Of a stretch of 13,014 bases of DNA, positions 7,328-13,014 are shown piece by piece. The notes under the pieces were generated by a model. That model searched no databases and was not told where the DNA came from. It was given only the letters and a program-made list of their open reading frames with translations. Position 1 is the stretch's first letter. Every line of letters begins with the position of its first letter. The stretch comes from Pseudomonadota bacterium (GTDB lineage Bacteria > Pseudomonadota > Gammaproteobacteria > Xanthomonadales > Xanthomonadaceae): positions 1-13,014 of the forward strand of contig JAFAFF010000051.1 of the NCBI GenBank assembly GCA_023423605.1, given 5' to 3'. The translations under genes and the position numbers were made by a program.

Positions 7328-7714
7328 ATGAAAACCGTCGCCCAGCCACCCACCCGTGAAACTCCCACCGTCCTGCTGGTTGAAGACGAACTCGAATTGT
7401 CCCTGCTCATGCAGGAAATCCTGTCCGAGGCGGGCTATTCGGTCGAACGTGCCTTCTCGCTGTCCGATGCCATGGCAGCACTGGCGGAGGAGGATTTCGA
7501 CGCTGCCGTGCTGGATGTCGAACTGCGCGACGGCGTGGTGTTTCCTGCGGCTGATATCCTCAAGCATCGCGGCGTTCCCTATGTATTCGTGTCGGCGGTG
7601 TTCAGTGCCGTGGTGCCCGCCGTCCATCGGGCGGCGCCGTTCGTCAGCAAGCCCTATCAGCCCCGGGAACTGGTCAGCCAGCTGGATACGGTCGTGTGCC
7701 GCCCCGCTGGCTGA
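7328..7714 (+). CDS. Stand-alone receiver-domain response regulator
   Basis: This 128-residue protein is a CheY-like receiver with no output domain. The acidic pocket is E19-D20 in LLVEDE, the phospho-acceptor is D63 in AVLDVEL, the switch serine is S89 in YVFVSA, and the invariant lysine is K108 in SKPYQP. All key residues are present, so it should be phosphorylated by a histidine kinase or phosphotransfer protein; none is encoded nearby. It could pass phosphate along a relay or act by protein contact. I chose ATG 7328 because the receiver fold begins 14 residues later; the frame is open upstream to ATG 7205, but that extension looks non-coding. Its ribosome site is weak. It lies upstream of the cyo operon on the same strand, separated by a strong hairpin, so co-transcription is not assumed. 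Confidence 0.88.
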   Translation: MKTVAQPPTRETPTVLLVEDELELSLLMQEILSEAGYSVERAFSLSDAMAALAEEDFDAAVLDVELRDGVVFPAADILKHRGVPYVFVSAVFSAVVPAVHRAAPFVSKPYQPRELVSQLDTVVCRPAG

Positions 7715-7748
7715 GGTCGGCCGGGCAGAGTGGCAGGCCGACCTCAGC
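7710..7748 (+). terminator. 13-bp stem-loop overlapping the receiver-gene stop codon
   Basis: GCTGAGGTCGGCC (7710-7722) pairs perfectly with GGCCGACCTCAGC (7736-7748) around a 13-base loop. The stop codon TGA (7712-7714) lies inside the 5' arm. No U-tract follows, so it is not a classical rho-independent terminator. It may stabilise the 3' end of the message or attenuate read-through into the cyo region. Confidence 0.5.
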
Positions 7749-7804
7749 GGCCCGTGATGGCCCTCCGCGCCGTCCGTCGTCCCCGGAAGGCGGTGCGGCG
7801 GCTG

Positions 7805-7823
7805 CTGCGACAACGTGTCGCAG
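7805..7823. promoter_or_regulatory. Perfect palindrome, RegA/PrrA/RoxR-like operator upstream of cyo
   Basis: CTGCGACAACGTGTCGCAG has 8-base arms that are exact reverse complements around a 3-base centre. Its core GCGAC-N5-GTCGC resembles the GCG-C...G-CGC half-sites bound by redox response regulators of the RegA/PrrA/ActR/RoxR family. In pseudomonads RoxSR is known to affect terminal oxidase genes. The site lies about 65 bases upstream of the predicted cyo -10 box. The symmetry is seen directly; the regulator is inference. Confidence 0.5.
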
Positions 7824-7846
7824 GCCAAAAACGGCGAAAAGTGCGC

Positions 7847-7894
7847 CAGATCAATGTCAATGCCTTTCTTAAATGGTCGGTGACGGCCTAAAAT
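7847..7894 (+). promoter_or_regulatory. Predicted cyo promoter with FNR/ANR-like site
   Basis: TAAAAT at 7889-7894 matches the sigma-70 -10 consensus at 5 of 6 positions, with a poor -35 (TTCTTA, 7866-7871) at 17-base spacing. Just upstream, CAGATCAATGTCAA (7847-7860) reads on the other strand as TTGAC-N4-ATCTG, agreeing with the FNR/ANR consensus TTGAT-N4-ATCAA at 7 of 10 positions. A weak -35 is compatible with dependence on an activator. Cytochrome bo oxidase operons are commonly controlled by oxygen-sensing FNR-type proteins, so this site is plausible but degenerate. Confidence 0.45.
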
Positions 7895-7925
7895 TGAAAG
7901 GCTGATTCTCCCCCGTCTCCCCGTA

Positions 7926-7971
7926 CCTGTCCCCGCGACCGGTCGGGCCGGCTTTGGCCGGGCAGGACAGG
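7926..7971 (+). promoter_or_regulatory. Foldable leader of the cyo message
   Basis: CCTGTCC (7926-7932) is exactly complementary to GGACAGG (7965-7971). A small inner hairpin, CCGGC (7948-7952) with GCCGG (7957-7961), lies between them. The 3' arm contains the AGGA/GGACAGG ribosome site of the short upstream ORF that starts at 7976, so folding would limit its translation and possibly that of cyoA. The complementarity is seen directly; a regulatory role is inference. Confidence 0.35.
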
Positions 7972-7975
7972 GGGG

Positions 7976-8008
7976 ATGGCATTCCCTCGCAATTGGATCG
8001 ACCGATGA
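7976..8008 (+). CDS. Ten-codon upstream ORF (leader peptide) coupled to cyoA
   Basis: ATG 7976 opens a short frame, [10 protein letters not shown], ending at TGA 8006-8008. The stop overlaps the cyoA start as ATGA, the same junction used between cyoA-cyoB and cyoB-cyoC. An AGGA with a following G-run lies 8 bases upstream of the ATG, a far better ribosome site than the lone GGA before cyoA. Ribosomes ending here could restart at cyoA. The peptide has no run of one amino acid as in classical attenuators, so a coupling role is more likely than amino-acid sensing. It is too short to judge by composition. Confidence 0.45.
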   Translation: MAFPRNWIDR

Positions 8009-9087
8009 TTCCGTTGAAAAACCTGGGGCGCTGGCTGCGTCCTGGCCTGCTGTTCGCACTGGCGGTGTTCCTCACCGGCTGCAACACGGCCATCCTCTCT
8101 CCAAAGGGCCAGATCGGCCATGACGAGAAGACCCTGCTGATCACGGCTACCGTGCTCATGCTGCTGGTCGTTGTCCCGGTCATCATCCTGACCCTGGCGT
8201 TCGCATGGAAATACCGTGCGTCCAACACCAAGGCCCGGTATGAGCCCAACTGGTCGCATTCCACCGCGATCGAAGTGGTGGTCTGGTCGATCCCCTGCAT
8301 GATCGTGCTGGTGCTGGCCGTGCTGACGTGGCGTTCCTCGCACGCGCTCGACCCGTACCGTCCCATCGATTCGGACGTCAAGCCGGTCACCATCGAGGCG
8401 ATCTCGCTGGACTGGAAGTGGCTGTTCATCTATCCGGAAGAGAAGATCGCCACGGTCAACGAGATCAAGTTCCCGGTCGATACCCCGCTGAACTTCAAGC
8501 TGACCTCGGACACGGTGATGAATGCATTCTTCATCCCGCACCTGGGCAGCATGATCTACTCGATGGCCGCGATGGAGACCAAGCTCCACCTGATCGCCAA
8601 CGAGACCGGCGAATTCCCGGGCATGTCCTCGCATTACAGCGGCGCAGGCTTCGCGAAGATGCATTTCACCGCCTATTCGGTCACCGACGCGGAATACCGC
8701 CAGTGGCTGGACCAGGTGCGCGCCGGCCAGCACAGCCTGGACAAGGCCTCGTTCAACGCGCTGGGCGCCGAACGCAATGCCGAGTGGTATCCGGTGACCT
8801 ACTACGGCCAGGTCGAGGACGGCCTGTTCGACTGGGTCGTTGCCAAGCACATGGGCAACAACCAGCACTACGGCATGAAGCACGCGCACCAGGCGCCGGC
8901 TGATGCCGAAGGCCATGCCGCGGGCCATGAAGGCCACGCGATGCATGAGGCGCACGACGCGCATGACGGCAACCCGGCGGATGTCGATCCTGCCGACAAG
9001 GCGACCGGCGTCAACGCCGATGCCTACCCTGAGTCAGAAGAGAAGGCGGCCGCCATCCATGCCGGCCACAAGGGGTCAGAAGAATGA
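8005..9087 (+). CDS. cyoA: Cytochrome bo3 ubiquinol oxidase subunit II
   Basis: This 360-residue subunit is a membrane-anchored lipoprotein of the quinol oxidase. It has a lipoprotein signal ending in LTGC (C26), two transmembrane helices (about 44-68 and 87-109) and a periplasmic cupredoxin-fold domain (about 127-225: [53 protein letters not shown]). The CuA-binding cysteines of cytochrome c oxidase subunit II are absent, which identifies a quinol oxidase. The C-terminal tail (about 290-356) carries ten histidines plus acidic residues and is longer than in E. coli CyoA. I chose ATG 8005 because it gives a proper lipoprotein signal; the frame extends to a TTG at 7954. The gene overlaps cyoB by four bases (ATGA). 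The tail may bind metal. Confidence 0.96.
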   Translation: MIPLKNLGRWLRPGLLFALAVFLTGCNTAILSPKGQIGHDEKTLLITATVLMLLVVVPVIILTLAFAWKYRASNTKARYEPNWSHSTAIEVVVWSIPCMIVLVLAVLTWRSSHALDPYRPIDSDVKPVTIEAISLDWKWLFIYPEEKIATVNEIKFPVDTPLNFKLTSDTVMNAFFIPHLGSMIYSMAAMETKLHLIANETGEFPGMSSHYSGAGFAKMHFTAYSVTDAEYRQWLDQVRAGQHSLDKASFNALGAERNAEWYPVTYYGQVEDGLFDWVVAKHMGNNQHYGMKHAHQAPADAEGHAAGHEGHAMHEAHDAHDGNPADVDPADKATGVNADAYPESEEKAAAIHAGHKGSEE

Positions 9088-11087
9088 GCATTTTGGGAAA
9101 ACTCTCTCTTGAGTCGATCCCCCACGATCCGATCGTCCTGACGACGCTGATCGGTGCAGTGCTTGGTGGCCTGGGCGTCATCGCCCTGATCACCAAATTC
9201 AAGCTGTGGGGCTATCTGTGGAAGGAATGGTTCACCTCGGTGGACCACAAGAAGATCGGCGTGATGTACATCATCGTCGCCTTCGTCATGCTGCTGCGCG
9301 GTTTCTCCGACGCCATCATGATGCGTACCCAGCAGGCCATCGCCGTCGGCGGGTCCGAGGGCTACCTGCCACCGCACCACTACGACCAGATCTTCACCGC
9401 CCACGGCGTGATCATGATCTTCTTCGTGGCCATGCCACTGATCACCGGCCTGATGAACCTGGCCGTGCCGTTGCAGATCGGTGCACGCGACGTCGCGTTC
9501 CCGTTCGTCAACTCGCTCAGCTTCTGGCTGTTCGTGGCCGGCGCGGTGCTGATCATGCTGTCGCTGTGGATCGGTGAGTTCGCCGCCACCGGCTGGCTGG
9601 CGTTCCCGCCCTTGTCGGGCATCGAATACAGTCCAAGCGTCGGCATGGACTACTACATATGGGGACTGCAGGTCGCAGGACTGGGTACCACGCTGAGCGG
9701 TATCAATTTCTTCATCACCATCCTCAAGATGCGCACCCCCAGCATGAAGCTCATGCAGATGCCGGTGTTCACCTGGACGGCGCTGGTGACCAACCTGCTG
9801 ATCGTGGCGGCCTTCCCGGTGCTGACCATCACCCTGGTGCTGCTGACCCTGGACCGTTACCTGGGCACGCACTTCTTCACCAATGATGGTGGCGGCAACG
9901 CCATGCTGTACATCAACCTGATCTGGATCTGGGGTCACCCGGAGGTGTACATCCTGGTGCTGCCGGCGTTCGGCGTGTTCTCCGAAGTCATCGCCACGTA
10001 TTCGCGCAAGGCGCTGTTCGGCTATACCGGCATGGTCTATGCCACCTGTGCGATCGGCGTGCTGTCCTTCATCGTGTGGCTGCACCACTTCTTCACCATG
10101 GGCTCGGGTGCCAACGTCAATGCCTTCTTCGGCATCACGACGATGATCATCTCCATTCCCACCGGCGTGAAGATCTTCAACTGGCTGTTCACGATGTTCC
10201 GCGGCCGCGTGCATTTCACCAGCCCGGTGCTGTGGACGATCGGCTTCATGGTCACCTTCGTCATCGGCGGCATGACCGGCGTGATGCTGGCGATCCCGGC
10301 GATCGATTTCGTGCTGCACAACAGCCTGTTCCTGATCGCGCACTTCCACAACGTCATCATCGGCGGCGTGGTGTTCGGCATGTTCGCCGGCATCACCTAC
10401 TGGTGGCCGAAGATGTTCGGCTTCAAGCTCAACGAGTTCTGGGGCAAGTGTGCGTTCTGGTGCTGGTTCATCGGCTTCTACGTCACCTTCATGCCGATGT
10501 ACGTGCTGGGCTTCATGGGCATGACCCGTCGCCTGCAGAGCACGGTGAACCCGGCCTACGAGCCGCTGCTGCTGATCGCGGCGGGCGGTGCGTTCATCGT
10601 CGGCGCCGGCATCCTGTGCCAGGTGATCCAGGTGGCCGTGTCCATCCGCGACCGCAAGAAGAACATGGACCTGACCGGCGACCCGTGGGATGCCCGTACG
10701 CTGGAGTGGGAAACCTCTTCTCCGCCGGCGTTCTACAACTTCGGCACGCTGCCGGACGTCACCGACCGCGACGATTTCTGGCACCGCAAGCAGCGCGGTG
10801 AGGCCTGGCCGAAGCCGGCGAAGTACAGCGACATCCACATGCCGCGCAATACCGGCACGGGCGTGGTCATCGGTGCCTTCAGCCTGGTGTTCGGCTTCGC
10901 GATGATCTGGCACATCTGGTGGCTGGCGATCGTCGGCTTCATCGGCATGATCGCCACGTTCATCTACCGCACCTTCGACCAGGACGTGGACTACTGGGTC
11001 CCGGCCGCCGAGGTGGAACGCATCGAGAACGAACACCGCAGGCACCTGGAAGCCCAGGGCCTGGTGAAGTCGGAGCTGAAGGCATGA
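9084..11087 (+). CDS. cyoB: Cytochrome bo3 ubiquinol oxidase subunit I (heme-copper catalytic subunit)
   Basis: This 667-residue subunit oxidises ubiquinol, reduces oxygen to water and pumps protons across the inner membrane. All key residues appear one position later than in E. coli CyoB: low-spin heme ligands H107 and H422, high-spin heme ligand H420, CuB ligands H285, H334 and H335, cross-linked Y289, D-channel D136 and E287, K-channel K363, and quinol-site R72, D76, H99 and Q102. Motifs [22 protein letters not shown] and LIAHFHNVI are intact. About fifteen hydrophobic helices are visible and the length matches the family. It starts at ATG 9084 with AAGGGG about 8 bases upstream and overlaps cyoA and cyoC by four bases each. 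It should be a fully active bo3-type oxidase. Confidence 0.98.
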   Translation: MSILGKLSLESIPHDPIVLTTLIGAVLGGLGVIALITKFKLWGYLWKEWFTSVDHKKIGVMYIIVAFVMLLRGFSDAIMMRTQQAIAVGGSEGYLPPHHYDQIFTAHGVIMIFFVAMPLITGLMNLAVPLQIGARDVAFPFVNSLSFWLFVAGAVLIMLSLWIGEFAATGWLAFPPLSGIEYSPSVGMDYYIWGLQVAGLGTTLSGINFFITILKMRTPSMKLMQMPVFTWTALVTNLLIVAAFPVLTITLVLLTLDRYLGTHFFTNDGGGNAMLYINLIWIWGHPEVYILVLPAFGVFSEVIATYSRKALFGYTGMVYATCAIGVLSFIVWLHHFFTMGSGANVNAFFGITTMIISIPTGVKIFNWLFTMFRGRVHFTSPVLWTIGFMVTFVIGGMTGVMLAIPAIDFVLHNSLFLIAHFHNVIIGGVVFGMFAGITYWWPKMFGFKLNEFWGKCAFWCWFIGFYVTFMPMYVLGFMGMTRRLQSTVNPAYEPLLLIAAGGAFIVGAGILCQVIQVAVSIRDRKKNMDLTGDPWDARTLEWETSSPPAFYNFGTLPDVTDRDDFWHRKQRGEAWPKPAKYSDIHMPRNTGTGVVIGAFSLVFGFAMIWHIWWLAIVGFIGMIATFIYRTFDQDVDYWVPAAEVERIENEHRRHLEAQGLVKSELKA

Positions 11088-11722
11088 GCACGCATACCGC
11101 TACCGTGAACCACGGGCACGCCGCGCACGCGGCGGCCCATGGCCATGACGACCACGAGCACCACGACACCGGCGGCAACACCGTCTTCGGTTTCTGGGTG
11201 TATCTGATGAGCGACTGCCTCATCTTCGCTTCGCTGTTCGCCACTTATGTGGTGCTGTCCGGTGGTACCGATGGCGGCCCCGGCGCGAAGGATCTGTTCG
11301 AGCTGCCGTTCGTGGCGTGGGAAACCGCGCTGCTGCTGACCTCGTCGCTGACCTTCGGCCTGGGCATGATCGCCATGCACCGCAGGCAGGTCGGCCAGAT
11401 GTACCTGTGGCTGGCCATCACCTGGCTGCTGGGCTTCGGCTTCATGTGCATGGAAGTCTATGAATTCCAGCACCTGATCCACCAGGGTTACGGCCCGGAC
11501 CGCAGTGCCTTCCTGTCGGCGTTCTTCGCGCTGGTGGGTACCCACGGCCTGCACGTGAGCGCTGGCCTGCTGTGGTTGCTGGTGATGTTCGTGCACCTGA
11601 AGAAGTACGGTCTGACCGCAACCAACAAGACCCGCATGGCGTGCCTGAGCCTGTTCTGGCACTTCCTGGACCTGATCTGGATCGGCGTGTTCTCCGTCGT
11701 CTACCTCAATGGAGCGCTGTAA
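11084..11722 (+). CDS. cyoC: Cytochrome bo3 ubiquinol oxidase subunit III
   Basis: This 212-residue protein is the subunit III helix bundle that packs on subunit I and stabilises it. Five hydrophobic helices follow a hydrophilic start: [92 protein letters not shown] and a last one ending [19 protein letters not shown] and the GTHGLHV motif are typical of CyoC. The first 27 residues hold nine histidines, an unusual His-rich extension that would lie in the cytoplasm by the standard topology. The start overlaps cyoB as ATGA and the stop overlaps cyoD as TAATG, so the subunits are made in coupled fashion. Confidence 0.96.
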   Translation: MSTHTATVNHGHAAHAAAHGHDDHEHHDTGGNTVFGFWVYLMSDCLIFASLFATYVVLSGGTDGGPGAKDLFELPFVAWETALLLTSSLTFGLGMIAMHRRQVGQMYLWLAITWLLGFGFMCMEVYEFQHLIHQGYGPDRSAFLSAFFALVGTHGLHVSAGLLWLLVMFVHLKKYGLTATNKTRMACLSLFWHFLDLIWIGVFSVVYLNGAL

Positions 11723-12063
11723 TGGCACATGACATCCATGCACACGATCACGGCACCGGCGGCGAAAGCCACGGCAGCGTGAAGTCGTACCTGGTCGGCT
11801 TCGTGCTGGCGGTGGTGCTGACCGTCATCCCGTTCTGGATGGTGATGTCCGGCGATTTCTCGCGTACCGCCAACGGCATCGTCATCGCCGTGACCGCGGT
11901 GCTGCAGATGCTGGTGCACCTGGTGTTCTTCCTGCACCTGGACCGTTCCTCGGAAAGCCGTTGGAACGTCAACGCGGCGGCGTTCACCGTCGTGGTGATC
12001 GGCATCATCGTCGCCGGCACCTTGTGGGTCATGCACAACATGAACGTGCACATGATGCACTGA
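11722..12063 (+). CDS. cyoD: Cytochrome bo3 ubiquinol oxidase subunit IV
   Basis: This 113-residue protein is the small subunit IV that assists assembly of the CuB site region. It has three transmembrane helices (about 21-42 YLVGFVLAVVLTVIPFWMVM, 52-73 with AVLQMLVHLVFFLHLD, and 85-105 with FTVVVIGIIVAGTLWVMH). The LQ.LVHL.FFLH motif is characteristic of CyoD. The N-terminus again carries several histidines (five in the first 17 residues), and the C-terminus ends in a His/Met-rich stretch (MHNMNVHMMH). It starts at ATG 11722, sharing a base with the cyoC stop, and is the last gene of the operon before a terminator. No cyoE (heme o synthase) follows. Confidence 0.95.
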   Translation: MAHDIHAHDHGTGGESHGSVKSYLVGFVLAVVLTVIPFWMVMSGDFSRTANGIVIAVTAVLQMLVHLVFFLHLDRSSESRWNVNAAAFTVVVIGIIVAGTLWVMHNMNVHMMH

Positions 12064-12089
12064 CGTCCCTGCGACGTTGCCGTATACGC

Positions 12090-12120
12090 AAAGGCCACCC
12101 TTCGGGGTGGCCTTTGTGTT
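12090..12120 (+). terminator. Rho-independent terminator of cyoABCD
   Basis: AAAGGCCACCC (12090-12100), a TTCG tetraloop, and GGGTGGCCTTT (12105-12115) form a perfect 11-bp stem followed by TGTGTTT. The extra-stable UUCG loop and A/T-flanked arms are typical. It lies 27 bases after the cyoD stop and, being symmetric, could also act on the opposite strand. Confidence 0.85.
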
Positions 12121-12124
12121 TGAC

Positions 12125-12185
12125 GTAGAGCCGGGCTCTGCCCGGCTGGAACCTCCCCGCACAGCGGGGCAGAGCCCCGCTCTAC
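12125..12185. repeat. Inverted pair of SMAG-type REP palindromes
   Basis: A GTAG-headed palindrome (12125-12147, GTAGAGCCGGGCTCTGCC and onward) is followed 15 bases later by a second one in opposite orientation (12163-12185, ending GCCCCGCTCTAC). Each folds on its own, and the two ends also pair GTAGAGC with GCTCTAC. GTAG-headed elements of this form are the SMAG repeats known from Stenotrophomonas maltophilia, mobilised in trans by REP-associated tyrosine transposases. They sit between the cyo terminator and ligA, where they may protect the 3' end or add to termination. Confidence 0.8.
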
Positions 12186-12252
12186 GCGGCTGAAGCATTG
12201 CGATTCCTTCGGCGATGAAGCACCGCTGCTCTACGCTTTCGCCGGGCGGCGG

Positions 12253-13014
<762 letters not shown>

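Noticed and set aside
7954..8004. TTG start at 7954 for cyoA
   Set aside because: The 17 extra residues are hydrophilic and would bury the lipoprotein signal; ATG 8005 gives a signal with the LTGC box at the right distance.
9024..11045. A 673-codon open frame on the minus strand opposite cyoB, with similar long antisense frames opposite the receptor gene (1683-3233, 3606-4961) and cyoA (7888-8964)
   Set aside because: They are antisense shadows in high-GC DNA. Translations are rich in His, Arg, Gly and Ala with no recognisable domain, while the opposite strand encodes clearly conserved proteins.
8005..12063. Reading the operon as an aa3-type cytochrome c oxidase (ctaCDE)
   Set aside because: Subunit II lacks the CuA ligand cysteines and has the Cyo[23 protein letters not shown] signature; subunit I keeps the quinol-site residues R72, D76, H99 and Q102.

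Overview
The window is GC-rich bacterial DNA with Xanthomonadaceae character. The intergenic gap at 12125-12185 holds an inverted pair of GTAG-headed palindromes of the SMAG type (the REP family described in Stenotrophomonas maltophilia). With the protein styles seen here (a large TonB-dependent receptor with an N-terminal signalling domain, and a bo3 quinol oxidase with His-rich ends), this points to Stenotrophomonas, probably the S. maltophilia complex. Genus-level placement is inference; no database was searched.

Left edge (1-597): the first codons of an IS3-family transposase OrfA run off the window on the minus strand. The IS end abuts the C-terminal part of a LysR-type regulator gene whose DNA-binding half is missing, so the regulator looks disrupted by the insertion.

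Minus-strand signalling and transport module (628-6557): transcription runs right to left through an ECF sigma factor of the FecI type, a FecR-like anti-sigma regulator, a 1030-residue TonB-dependent receptor with an STN signalling domain, and a secreted calcineurin-like metallophosphoesterase. Sigma and FecR genes overlap, and the receptor stop and phosphoesterase start share a base (TGATG). This is a complete cell-surface signalling circuit: ligand at the receptor, STN-FecR contact in the periplasm, release of the sigma factor, transcription of the receptor operon. The attached phosphoesterase suggests the imported ligand is a phosphate ester or is released from one. The sigma-gene leader can fold so that its Shine-Dalgarno sequence is paired.

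Middle (6777-7714): a small three-helix membrane protein (minus) and a stand-alone receiver-domain response regulator (plus) are divergently arranged. The regulator gene ends in a strong 13-bp stem-loop.

Respiratory operon (7715-12115): cyoABCD encodes a cytochrome bo3-type ubiquinol oxidase with all recognised heme, CuB, proton-channel and quinol-site residues in subunit I. The genes are chained by ATGA, ATGA and TAATG overlaps and close with a rho-independent terminator. No cyoE follows. The upstream region holds a perfect 8-bp-arm palindrome with GCGAC-N5-GTCGC halves (RegA/PrrA/RoxR-like), an FNR/ANR-like site, a good -10 box, a foldable leader, and a 10-codon upstream ORF with a strong SD whose stop codon overlaps the cyoA start.

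Right edge (12116-13014): the SMAG repeat pair, then the first 242 codons of NAD-dependent DNA ligase LigA, open to the window end.
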